Assembly: GCF_029626235.1 (NCBI RefSeq)
Contig: NZ_JARUBO010000005.1
Span: forward strand, 2,574,501 to 2,638,500
Source of the DNA: Micromonospora sp. WMMD1120
Lineage (GTDB): Bacteria; Actinomycetota; Actinomycetes; Mycobacteriales; Micromonosporaceae
Length of the DNA stretch: 64,000 nt
Direction of reading: 5' to 3'
The notes below the pieces were generated by a model, which saw nothing but the letters and a program-made list of their open reading frames with translations, searched no databases and was not told the origin of the DNA. Positions 8,912 through 16,993 of the stretch are shown here, piece by piece. Made by a program: the position numbers and the translations under genes. Position 1 is the stretch's first letter. Every line of letters begins with the position of its first letter.

Positions 8912-9732
8912 TGACCAAGCTCCGTACCGGGGCCTTCCACACCGGCATGGTCCTGCTCTCGCTGCTCTGGCTGGGGCCGGTGCTCTGGGTCGTGGTGATG
9001 TCCACCCGGTCGTTCGACGACATCGCCGCGCACGGCGTGGGCAGCCTGCCCCGGTCGTTCACCCTGGACACCTACCGGCAGGCGTGGACCGACGGGGGCG
9101 AGCTGCGCGCGCTGATCAACAGCCTGCTGGTCACCGTTCCGTCGGTGCTGCTGAGCCTCGCGCTGGCCGCGGTGGCCGCGTTCGCCCTGAGCCGGTTCCG
9201 GATTCCCGGGCGGCGGACCATCCTGCTGCTGATGCTCGCCGGCAACCTGTTGCCGCCGCAGATCCTGCTCATCCCGGTGGCCAAGTTCAGCGAGCTGACC
9301 GGCCTCTACGACACGCTCTGGGCGCTGATCGCGGTGCAGGTCGGCTTCGGGCTCGGCTTCTACACCTTCGTGCTGCACGGCTTCATGCGGGACCTGCCGA
9401 ACGAGATCCAGGAGGCGGCCACCATCGACGGCGCCGGCACCGCGCAGATCTTCACCAGGGTGATGCTGCCGCTGACCCGGCCCGCGTTGGCGGCGCTCGG
9501 CGCGCTCTCCTTCACCTGGATCTTCAACGACCTGCTCTGGGCGATCACCGTGTTGCGCACCGACGACACCATGCCGGTCACCCCGGCGCTGCTCGCGCTA
9601 CAGGGGCAGTTCGTCTCCTCCTGGAACGTCATCGCCGCCGGCACCGTCATCGCGGCCGTACCCACGGTCGCTGTCTTCCTGCGCTTCCAGCGGCACTTCG
9701 TCTCGGGTCTGGCGATCGGAGCGGTCAAGTGA
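8911..9732 (+). CDS. ABC sugar transporter permease 2 (MalG/UgpE type)
   Basis: A 273-aa permease. The open frame extends far upstream, but the ATG at 8911 is chosen. It overlaps the permease 1 stop by one base, follows AGGAAG, and gives the hydrophobic N-terminus expected of MalG (MTKLRTGAFHTGMVLLSLLW). The EAA loop reads EAATIDGAGTAQIF. The C-terminal helix is followed by a GTGA overlap with the GH36 gene, so the importer and the intracellular hydrolase are translationally coupled. Confidence 0.93.
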   Translation: MTKLRTGAFHTGMVLLSLLWLGPVLWVVVMSTRSFDDIAAHGVGSLPRSFTLDTYRQAWTDGGELRALINSLLVTVPSVLLSLALAAVAAFALSRFRIPGRRTILLLMLAGNLLPPQILLIPVAKFSELTGLYDTLWALIAVQVGFGLGFYTFVLHGFMRDLPNEIQEAATIDGAGTAQIFTRVMLPLTRPALAALGALSFTWIFNDLLWAITVLRTDDTMPVTPALLALQGQFVSSWNVIAAGTVIAAVPTVAVFLRFQRHFVSGLAIGAVK

Positions 9733-11807
9733 CCGGGCGGCGGTGGACGTTGCGCGGCGCGCACACCGAATACACGGTGACGGTGCCGGCGCACGGGCGC
9801 TGGCTGGAACTGGTCGCCTGGGGCCCGCACGGCGTCAGCGACGGGCCGTCGCCGGTCGCCTACGACGGCCCGGTGCCGTTCCTCACCGCCGGGGACGCCG
9901 CCCCCATCGAGTACGCCACCGACGCCGACCGCCCGTTCCTGGGCGCGGACCTGGTGGTCGAGACCCCGGATGGCGGGCGTCGGGTGGGCCTGCGGCACAC
10001 CGGCAGCCGGCTCGACGCCGACCAGCGGGAACTGGCCGTCGACTTCGCCGACCCGGTGACCGGGCTGCGCGCCACAGTGCACTACCGGGTGCCAGACGGC
10101 ACCGACGTGGTGCAGCGCTGGGTGGAGCTGGTCAACGACGGCGGCGGCCCGCTGCGGGTGGTCCGGGCCGGCTCGGGCGGCTTCTGCGTGCCGACCCCGC
10201 ACGGCGCGCTGCTCAGCCACCAGTGGGGGCAGTGGGCGCAGGAGTTCCAGCTCGCCCATGTCGAGCTGGGCCACGGTGCTTTCCGGATCGGCAGCTCCCA
10301 GGGCGTACCCGGGCACCTGCACGTGCCCTGGCTGGCGGTCCGGGACACGGCCGAGCCGGATGGCTCGGTCTGGGGGATGGCACTGGCCTGGACCGGCTCG
10401 TGGGAGATCACCGCCGAGCGGGACACCGGCGGTCTGACCCGCGTGCGGGTGGGCCGCCAGCTCGTCGACGGCCCGCTGGAGCTGGCGCCCGGCGAGCGGC
10501 TGACCGTGCCGGTGGTCACCGGGGCGTACAGCGCGGACGGCCTGGACGGGCTGGCCCGGGTCTGGCACGCCCACCAGCGGCGGCTGGCCGCCGACCGGCT
10601 CACCCCGCGCCCGGTGCTCTACAACTCCTGGGAGGCGACCTACTTCGCGGTCGAGGCGGAGAGTCAGCTCGCGCTCGCCCGGATCGCCGCCGAGCTGGGT
10701 GTGGAGACGTTCGTCGTGGACGACGGCTGGTTCGTCGGCCGTACCGACGACACCGCCGGGCTCGGTGACTGGACGCCCGACCCGGCGAAGTTCCCGGCCG
10801 GGTTCGACGCGTTCATCGCCGACGTGCGGGCGCTCGGGCTGAACTTCGGGCTCTGGGTCGAGCCCGAGTGCGTCAACCCCACGTCGAACCTCTACGCCCA
10901 GCACCCCGAGTGGGTCTACTCCGTGCACGGCCGACCGCTCACCCCGGTGCGCAACCAGTACCTGCTCGACCTGGGCCGACCCGAGGTGGCCGAGTTCGTG
11001 CACTCCACAGTGGACGGTTTGCTGCGGCGGTACGACATCGACTACCTGAAGTGGGACTTCAACCGGCCGCGTACCGAGCCGGGCCGGCCCGGTGGGGAGG
11101 GCCCGCTGGACCTGGACGGCGCGCACGTGGCCAACCTGCACCGGATCTACGACCGGCTGCGCCGGGACCACCCCGGCGTGCTGATCGAGGCGTGTGCCGG
11201 TGGTGGCGCGCGGACCGACCTGGCGATGGCCGCCCGCTCGGATGTCTTCTGGCCCAGCGACAACACCGGTCCGCTGGACCGGCTGGCCATCCAGTACGGG
11301 TTCCTGCACGCCAACGCGCCGCACCTGCTCAGCTCCTGGGTCACCGACGCGCCGGGCCTGTTCGACACCCGGCCGCGAACGCTGGCGTTCCGGTTCGTGC
11401 TCGCCATGGCCGGTGTGCTCGGCATCGGCGCGGACATCCGCGCCTGGACCCCCGCCGAACGGGCCGAGGCCGCCGGCTGGATCGCCCGCTACAAGGAGAT
11501 CCGGGACGTCGTCACCACCGGCGAGGTGCACCTGATCGGCGGCCCCGACCAGGCCCGGTGCGCCGTGCAGTACACCGCGCCGGACCACCGCCGGGTGGTC
11601 GTCCTGGCCTGGCACACCGGCCGGCTCGACGGTGCCGGCCTGCTGCCGTCCCGCCCGGTCCGGCTGCCCCTGCGCGGCCTCGACCCGAGCGCCCGGTACG
11701 CCCACGGCGACCACAGCTACTCCGGCGCTCACCTCGGCGCTGTCGGCCTGCCCGTGCGGTGGAGCCCGACCCACGACGCCGACCTCATCGTGCTGACCCG
11801 CGACTGA
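9729..11807 (+). CDS. Alpha-galactosidase, GH36, cytoplasmic
   Basis: A 692-aa GH36 enzyme of the usual ~700-aa length without a signal peptide, so it hydrolyses imported alpha-galactosides in the cytoplasm. An N-terminal beta-sandwich precedes a (beta/alpha)8 barrel. The nucleophile Asp is in DYLKWDFNR (D443) and the acid/base Asp is in SDNTGPLDR (D511). Other family features include ETFVVDDGWF and LWVEPECVNP. The start is the GTG at 9729 that overlaps the permease stop (GTGA). The frame is open further upstream, but that part lies inside the permease gene. It releases galactose for the divergent De Ley-Doudoroff operon. Confidence 0.94.
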   Translation: MTGRRWTLRGAHTEYTVTVPAHGRWLELVAWGPHGVSDGPSPVAYDGPVPFLTAGDAAPIEYATDADRPFLGADLVVETPDGGRRVGLRHTGSRLDADQRELAVDFADPVTGLRATVHYRVPDGTDVVQRWVELVNDGGGPLRVVRAGSGGFCVPTPHGALLSHQWGQWAQEFQLAHVELGHGAFRIGSSQGVPGHLHVPWLAVRDTAEPDGSVWGMALAWTGSWEITAERDTGGLTRVRVGRQLVDGPLELAPGERLTVPVVTGAYSADGLDGLARVWHAHQRRLAADRLTPRPVLYNSWEATYFAVEAESQLALARIAAELGVETFVVDDGWFVGRTDDTAGLGDWTPDPAKFPAGFDAFIADVRALGLNFGLWVEPECVNPTSNLYAQHPEWVYSVHGRPLTPVRNQYLLDLGRPEVAEFVHSTVDGLLRRYDIDYLKWDFNRPRTEPGRPGGEGPLDLDGAHVANLHRIYDRLRRDHPGVLIEACAGGGARTDLAMAARSDVFWPSDNTGPLDRLAIQYGFLHANAPHLLSSWVTDAPGLFDTRPRTLAFRFVLAMAGVLGIGADIRAWTPAERAEAAGWIARYKEIRDVVTTGEVHLIGGPDQARCAVQYTAPDHRRVVVLAWHTGRLDGAGLLPSRPVRLPLRGLDPSARYAHGDHSYSGAHLGAVGLPVRWSPTHDADLIVLTRD

Positions 11808-11855
11808 GGCCGGAGCACCACCATCCCCCCGCCCCCGAGGGACAGGAGTACCTCC

Positions 11856-14069
11856 ATGCGCCTGAACCGACAGCTGACCGCAGCCCTGGCCGTGCTCGGC
11901 CTGGGCCTGGTCAGCCCCACGCCGGCGCTGGCCGGTCCACCCGATGCCGCGCCGCCACCGGCCGGTCACGGGCCCGGTCGCCCCGGTCACGCCCCGGCCG
12001 TCAGCGGCGCCGAGGACCAGGGCGCGCCGACGTTCTTCAACAGCGGCCTCGCCCCGACGCCCTACCAGGGCTGGAACACCTACTTCGGGCTCGGTGGCGA
12101 CCCCACCGAGGCCGAAGTGCGGTCGGTCACCGACTTCATGGTCAGCAGCGGCCTGCGCGACGCCGGCTACACCTACGTCTGGATCGACGGCAACTGGGCC
12201 GCGCCGACCCCCCGCAACGAGGCCGGTCACCTCGTCGCCGATCCGGCCCGCTTTCCCGGCGGCATGGCCGCGCTGGCCGCGTACATCCACAGCAAGGGCA
12301 TGAAGGCCGGCATCTACACCGACGCCGGACCGTACCTGCCGGGGCAGTGCGGGCTCGGCAGCAACGGCCACTACGCCGCCGACATCGCACAGTTCGCCGG
12401 CTGGGGCTTCGACGCGCTCAAGGCCGACTGGCTCTGCGGCCGGGCCGCCGGCCTGGACCCGGAGACCACCTTCCGGGAGCTGGCCGAGGCGGTACGCCAG
12501 TCGCCCCGACCCATGCTGCTGAACATCTGCAACCCGGTCAGCTCCGACTGGGGTGGCGGCCCGTACACCCCGGAGCAGCTCTCCACCTGGAGCTACACGT
12601 ACGCGCCCACCATCGCCGACTCCTGGCGGACGTACACCGACGTGGGGCTCACCGACCCGACGCCGCAGTGGGCGTTCCCGTGGGTGCTGCGCAACATGGA
12701 CGTCAACGCGTACCACCCGGCGGCCACCGGGCCGGGGCACTACAACGACCCGGACTACCTGCTGCCGATGCGTCCGCTGCCCGGCGGCGGGTACGAGTTG
12801 AGCCTGGAGGAGTCCAAGACCCAGCTCGGCATGTGGGCCATCATGGCCGCCCCGCTGGTGATCGGCTCGGACCCGCGGGGCCTGCCCCAGCAGATGATCT
12901 CGGCGCTGACCAACCCGGAGATCATCGCGGTGGACCAGGACCCGCTGGTGCGGCAGGGCGTGAAGGTCGCCGACACCGGCACCGACGCGCAGGTCTGGAG
13001 CAAGGTGCTCACCGGCGCCGGCAAGCGTGCTGTCGCGCTGCTCAACCGGCACGACACCGCCCAGCGGATCACCGTGAACTTCGCCGATGTGGCGCTCGGC
13101 GGCTCGGTGAGCGTCCGTGACCTGTGGTCGCGCCGCACCGTGGACGCCCAGCCGGGCACCGCGGGGGTGCAGCCGTTCACCGGCTCGTACACCGTCGAGG
13201 TGCCGGCGCACGGGGTGGCCATGCTCGGCCTCACCGGCACCGACCAGGTCGCCGGCGTCGACCTCGGTGGCAGCGCCAGCGCCAGTCCGGCGCTGGTCCG
13301 GGTGGACGACACGCACGCCACCGCCTTCGTCCGCGACGGTTCCGGTGCGCTGGCGGTCAACACCCGCTCCGGTACGACGTGGGGCACCCGCTGGACGTCA
13401 CTCGGCGGCCCGGTCGGCGGCCGGATCCTCGGGCAGCCCGCCGCGTACGGCTCCGCCGACGGCCGCCTCGACGTCTTCGTCCGGGGCACCGACAACGCCG
13501 CGTGGCAGCGCAGTTACGTCGGCGGTGGGTGGGGGCCGTGGCGCAGCCTCGGTGGCACGTTGACCGACGCGCCCACTGTGGCCTGGACCAGCCCGACCCG
13601 GTGGACGCTGCTGGCCCGGGGTGCCGACGGCAAGCTCTGGTCGCGTACGCCGAGCGCCGGCTGGACCGGCGTCGGGGCTCCGGACGACCGGCCGTTCTAC
13701 GGTCGGCCGAGCGCCGTCGTCGACGACGCCGGCGTGCTGCACGTGGCGGTCCGTAGTCGCACCGACGAGGTGTGGTGGAGCAGCCGGACCGGCGCCACCT
13801 GGTCGAGCTGGACCAACCTGGGCGGGACCACCAGCGGCAGCCCGACCCTGCTCGCCACCTCCGGCCGGGTCTATCTGTTCGCGCTGGCCGCCGACAACCG
13901 GCTCTGGCAGCGCAACCTGGCCGATGGCGGCTGGGGCGGCTGGTTCCGTCGCGGTGAGTTCGCCACCGACGCGTTCCGGGGTGCCCCGGGGGCCGCGGCG
14001 GGCGCCAACGGCAGCGCCTGGCTGGCGGTGCGCGGGGTCGACGACCGGGTGCACCAGATCGTCCTCTGA
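11856..14069 (+). CDS. Secreted alpha-galactosidase, GH27, with C-terminal PLL-like beta-propeller
   Basis: A 737-aa protein with a Sec signal peptide (hydrophobic stretch, PTPALAG cleavage region near residue 27-29). The GH27 barrel starts at TPYQGWNTYF. The nucleophile Asp is in ALKADWLCG (D191) and the acid/base is in YNDPDYLLPM. A GH27 C-terminal beta-domain follows, ending around residue 450. The last ~270 residues consist of repeated W/G-rich blades (TRWTSLGGPVGG, GWGPWRSLGGTL, WSSWTNLGG, GWGGWFRRGE), as in lectin-like PLL/sialidase-like propellers that bind glycans. It probably attacks galactomannan or galacto-oligosaccharides outside the cell and feeds the ABC importer. The start has AGGAGT upstream. 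Confidence 0.92.
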   Translation: MRLNRQLTAALAVLGLGLVSPTPALAGPPDAAPPPAGHGPGRPGHAPAVSGAEDQGAPTFFNSGLAPTPYQGWNTYFGLGGDPTEAEVRSVTDFMVSSGLRDAGYTYVWIDGNWAAPTPRNEAGHLVADPARFPGGMAALAAYIHSKGMKAGIYTDAGPYLPGQCGLGSNGHYAADIAQFAGWGFDALKADWLCGRAAGLDPETTFRELAEAVRQSPRPMLLNICNPVSSDWGGGPYTPEQLSTWSYTYAPTIADSWRTYTDVGLTDPTPQWAFPWVLRNMDVNAYHPAATGPGHYNDPDYLLPMRPLPGGGYELSLEESKTQLGMWAIMAAPLVIGSDPRGLPQQMISALTNPEIIAVDQDPLVRQGVKVADTGTDAQVWSKVLTGAGKRAVALLNRHDTAQRITVNFADVALGGSVSVRDLWSRRTVDAQPGTAGVQPFTGSYTVEVPAHGVAMLGLTGTDQVAGVDLGGSASASPALVRVDDTHATAFVRDGSGALAVNTRSGTTWGTRWTSLGGPVGGRILGQPAAYGSADGRLDVFVRGTDNAAWQRSYVGGGWGPWRSLGGTLTDAPTVAWTSPTRWTLLARGADGKLWSRTPSAGWTGVGAPDDRPFYGRPSAVVDDAGVLHVAVRSRTDEVWWSSRTGATWSSWTNLGGTTSGSPTLLATSGRVYLFALAADNRLWQRNLADGGWGGWFRRGEFATDAFRGAPGAAAGANGSAWLAVRGVDDRVHQIVL

Positions 14070-14076
14070 TCCGACA

Positions 14077-14110
14077 GGTGGCGGGCCGTCCGGGTGGACG
14101 GCCCGCCACC
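14077..14110 (+). terminator. Intrinsic terminator of the alpha-galactosidase operon
   Basis: A perfect 15-bp G+C-rich stem (14077-14091 with 14096-14110) and GGGT loop, 8 bp after the GH27 stop. There is no clear T-run, which is common in actinobacterial terminators. Confidence 0.85.
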
Positions 14111-14499
14111 CCCGGGGGAGCCGTGCCCGTTGCTGGCCGGTCGGCGGAACTCACCGGCCGGGGCCGCTCCCGCTCGATCACCTGCGGTGCGCCCTGAGCG
14201 TGTCACGGGCCCAGATCAGCAGGTCGCATCGGTCGTCCCGGCACTGCGGGCAGTGGCCGGTGACCCGTGATGCTGTCTGACAACCCGCTGGGCCGTCCAG
14301 ATGACCAGCGCGGACGTCACCGGCCCGTCGTCCATGGGCACGTCGCCTCAACCTCCGAGAACAGGCAGGTCCGACCACCGATCCCCGATCAGGTGACCGG
14401 ACCGCTCCGGTTGTCGCCCCTCAGCCTCACCTGCCATGTGCACACTGTCAAGCTTGCAAGTGGCAATGTGCCCCGGTGTCACGTGCATACGGTCATGCC
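14111..14499. other. Gene-poor intergenic stretch with an imperfect inverted repeat
   Basis: No supportable coding frame. The notable element is a spaced inverted repeat near the HTH gene start: TGCCA-2-TGCA (14432-14442) mirrored by TGCA-2-TGGCA (14455-14465). A CAAGCTTG octamer lies inside it and a TGTGCACA octamer overlaps its left arm (14437-14444). This could be an autoregulatory operator for the downstream HTH protein. Nothing else is visible. Confidence 0.4.
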
Positions 14500-14700
14500 G
14501 TGAGACTCGTGGCGCTCTCCGATATCGCGGACATGCTCGGTGGCGTGTCGCGCACCCGAGCCACGGAGATCACTAACCGCGCCACCTTCCCTGCACCTAT
14601 CGACACGGTGGCGAGCGGCAAAGTGCGTGTCTGGGACCGCGCCGACGTGGAAGCGTGGATCAAGCGCCACCGGCCGCATCAGGCGCGTGATGAGAGTTGA
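14500..14700 (+). CDS. Small AlpA/MerR-like helix-turn-helix protein
   Basis: A 66-aa protein (GTG at 14500; an in-frame GTG at 14476 would add 8 residues). It reads as a lone winged HTH of the excisionase/AlpA type: LSDIADMLGGVSRTRATEI as the HTH, then FPAPIDTVASGKVRVWDRADVEAWI as the wing and following helix. It probably binds DNA as a small regulator. It is not obviously part of an integrated element, as no integrase or attachment site is near. Target unknown. Confidence 0.72.
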   Translation: MRLVALSDIADMLGGVSRTRATEITNRATFPAPIDTVASGKVRVWDRADVEAWIKRHRPHQARDES

Positions 14701-15038
14701 GCCCGCGCTGCCGACTCCCGCTCGGCTAGAGCAGGCTGCCGCCGAGCCGACCTCGTTCGACCTGGTGGCAAGCGGGCTCGGCAGCTGTCGACACCTTGAC
14801 GTGGTCGGGCATCCCCGCGCAGTCGGATCGGGCGCGCCTGGTTGTCTCGACCGCGGGTAGCGGGCGGCGAGCGCTGTTCTCGGTCCACGTCGTGGATTAG
14901 TAGGTGCCGGTCGTGGCCCAGCCGCGTGGAAGCCAGCCGCAGGGGAGAAGGCCGTCGGCGGGCAGGTGATCAAACAGCGCCTGCTTGCCCACTGCGGTGG
15001 TGAACGTATTGCCTGCGACCGTCCAGCATCGGACCGGC

Positions 15039-16288
15039 CTACGTCCTGCGGTGGTAGTGGTTGCGGCGGGGGAGTTGGTCGGGGTCGAGCCAGGCGGGTG
15101 GGATGAATTCGGGATGGTCGTCGTCGCCGAGGCGGACGGTCCAGTCGCTCGTGTGCACGTGTCGGTGGTGGTGGCCGCAGAGCAGGACGGCGTTGTCGAG
15201 GCTGGTGGTGCCGCCGTCGGCCCAGTGCCGGACGTGGTGGGCGTCGCACCAGCGTGGTGGGCGGTCGCAGCTGGGGAAGGCGCAGCCGCCGTCGCGGAGC
15301 ACCAGGGCGCGGCGCATTGCCCGGTGATGAGGCGGCGTTGCCGGCCGACGTCGAGGACCTGGCCGGCGCCACCGAGCACGGCTGGCAGCACAGCCGCGTC
15401 ACAGGCGATCCGGCGCACGGTGTCGGGGGCGAGCTGAAGACCGGTGTCCAGGGTGCCGGCGCCCACCCGAGCGGCCAGGTCGTCATAGCTGGTGGTGATG
15501 ACGATCTGGGCGGGGTCGCCGCCGTGCTCGGGTAGGTCGCCGGTGCGCAGCGCGAGGCGGCACACGTCGGCGAGGGCGTCGTGGCGGCGTTGCCCGGGTG
15601 AGCGGGTGTCGTCGGGGCCGGTGGGTGCGCTCAGCGGGTCGATCGCGGCGCGGAGCAGTCCGGCGGTTTCGGCGTCGAGGGTGCCGCTGAGTCGCAGGCG
15701 GCCGTCGGTCTGGGCGGAGATCGTGAGGTGCCGGTCGCGGGCGGCGCGCGTCGCCTCGGCGGCCAGGGCCGCCGCAGCGGCGGCGTCGGCGAGGTCGGGG
15801 GCGACGTGGTCGAGGATCCGGGTGCCGAGTTTGCGCAGCAGGGTGGGGTCGAACTGCGCGGCCCAGTCGACGAGCACGCCGACGGCCTTGTCGGTCACCT
15901 CGGGGCCGGCGGTCGCCGACACCGTGGCGGCCGTATCGGCGATGACCCGGGCCTGCTCCACGGTAACCGTCGCGCTCGCCAACGCCGTACGCACCGCAGG
16001 CGGCGCGGCGTCGATCGAGGTGGCGAGGTCGACGAGCCGGCGCGCGGCCGAGACGGTGAGCCGTAGTCGTTCGCGTAGCCACACGGTTGTGGACGACGCG
16101 CCCCGCGCGACAGCGACGCCGCGACCGTCCAACTCGCGGACCACTGCCAGTTTGACCGCGGCGAGGCGCTGCTCCAGGCGGTGCGCGGCATCCAGGGCGG
16201 CGGTCAGGTCGTCGTCGGGCAGGGCCCAGACGGACGCGTCGGCGCAGGCGGCGACCATGCCGTCCGCCAGCGCCAACTCCTCGACCAC
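15039..16288 (-). pseudogene. DUF222 + HNH endonuclease protein, frameshifted
   Basis: From the ATG at 16288 the frame encodes the long helical DUF222 region (residues ~1-320) up to DVGRQRRLITG. At about 15317-15322 the HNH domain switches to the -1 neighbouring frame. The frame then reads MRRALVLRDGGCAFPSC, HHVRHWADGGT and LLCGHHHRHVH to a stop at 15039. Together the two parts give a normal ~415-aa DUF222-HNH protein with CxxC and HHxxHWxxGG metal/catalytic motifs. If the first frame is read on it gives a low-complexity tail to 14897. One extra G in the GGGCAATG run would restore the gene. It is a real inactivation or a sequence error. These proteins are abundant, often multicopy, putative nucleases in actinobacteria. 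Confidence 0.82.
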
Positions 16289-16409
16289 GACCCGAGATTA
16301 GAACAGGGGTACGACAACCTCAGTCACCATGATCGATGTCGTGAGGTGCCTGCGCTGTGCGGTCCCCGGGGTGAGCGCCGCCTCGTGGGCCAGGGCGGGT
16401 GCGCTGCTG

Positions 16410-16889
16410 TCAGTCGCGCCGGAGGAGGCCGGGGCCGGCGATGATGTCGATGTCGCCCTCGGCGATGTCGTGGCCGGCGGCGCAGCGCAGGACCGCGCGG
16501 ATCGGCTCGCCGCAGTCGTGGTGGGTGGCGACGACGGACGGGCCGGTGTCGCTGGCGGCCCAGGTGTCGCCCCAGTTGCGTAGGGCGGTGATCACGGGCA
16601 GGAGTTCGCGGCCCTTGCGGGTGAGCTGGTACTCGTGGCGGGTGCGCTGACCTGGCTCGCGGTAGGGGATGCGTTCCAGCAGGCCGGCGGCGACCATCTC
16701 CTTGAGGCGGGCGGCCATGGCGGGCTCGCCGACGCCGACGCGGCGAACGAAGTCGTCGAAACGGCGCGTGCCCAGCAGGGCTTCGCGCATGACCAGGACC
16801 GTGGACCGGCCGCCCACGATGTCCATCGCCCTCGCGACCGAGCAGTTCTCGCTGGTCCAGGCGTCGCGGTCGTTGCGTAGGTCCTCCAT
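16410..16889 (-). CDS. HxlR-family winged-helix transcriptional regulator
   Basis: A 159-aa protein. Its N-terminal HxlR domain has the conserved NCSVARAMDIVGGRSTVLVMREA opening (Cys near residue 16), then FDDFVRRVGVGEPAMAARLKEM as recognition helix and YQLTRKGRELLPVI. A C-terminal extension of ~45 residues contains HDCGEP and CAAGHDI, whose Cys/His could bind metal. It is divergent from the MFS exporter at 16994 and probably controls it through the inverted repeat between them. HxlR regulators sense electrophiles, redox state or drugs. Confidence 0.9.
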   Translation of the reverse strand: MEDLRNDRDAWTSENCSVARAMDIVGGRSTVLVMREALLGTRRFDDFVRRVGVGEPAMAARLKEMVAAGLLERIPYREPGQRTRHEYQLTRKGRELLPVITALRNWGDTWAASDTGPSVVATHHDCGEPIRAVLRCAAGHDIAEGDIDIIAGPGLLRRD

Positions 16890-16900
16890 GCGCCAAGCGT

Positions 16901-16961
16901 ACCTGACTTGCGGTGAGGCTAGTCAGGTGATTCACTGGGTCGCTGCTGGCTTATGCATAAG
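16901..16961. promoter_or_regulatory. Candidate HxlR operator and second palindrome
   Basis: Between the divergent HxlR and MFS genes lies a perfect 8-bp inverted repeat, ACCTGACT (16901-16908) and AGTCAGGT (16921-16928), with a 12-bp spacer. This suits a dimeric winged-helix regulator. A separate perfect 12-bp palindrome, CTTATGCATAAG (16950-16961), lies nearer the MFS start and may be a second site or part of the promoter. Confidence 0.55.
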
Positions 16962-16993
16962 AAAGTCAGCTCGCCTCGACCCGAAGGATTCCA

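Noticed and set aside
9360..13316. Long minus-strand open frame (over 1300 codons) opposite the alpha-galactosidase genes
   Set aside because: It is antisense to two clear enzymes, is rich in Arg/Gly/Val/Pro low-complexity sequence and shows no domain. It is a by-product of high third-position G+C.
14500..14700. Excisionase of an integrated element
   Set aside because: The protein has an AlpA/Xis-like HTH, but there is no integrase, Rep protein or tRNA attachment site nearby.
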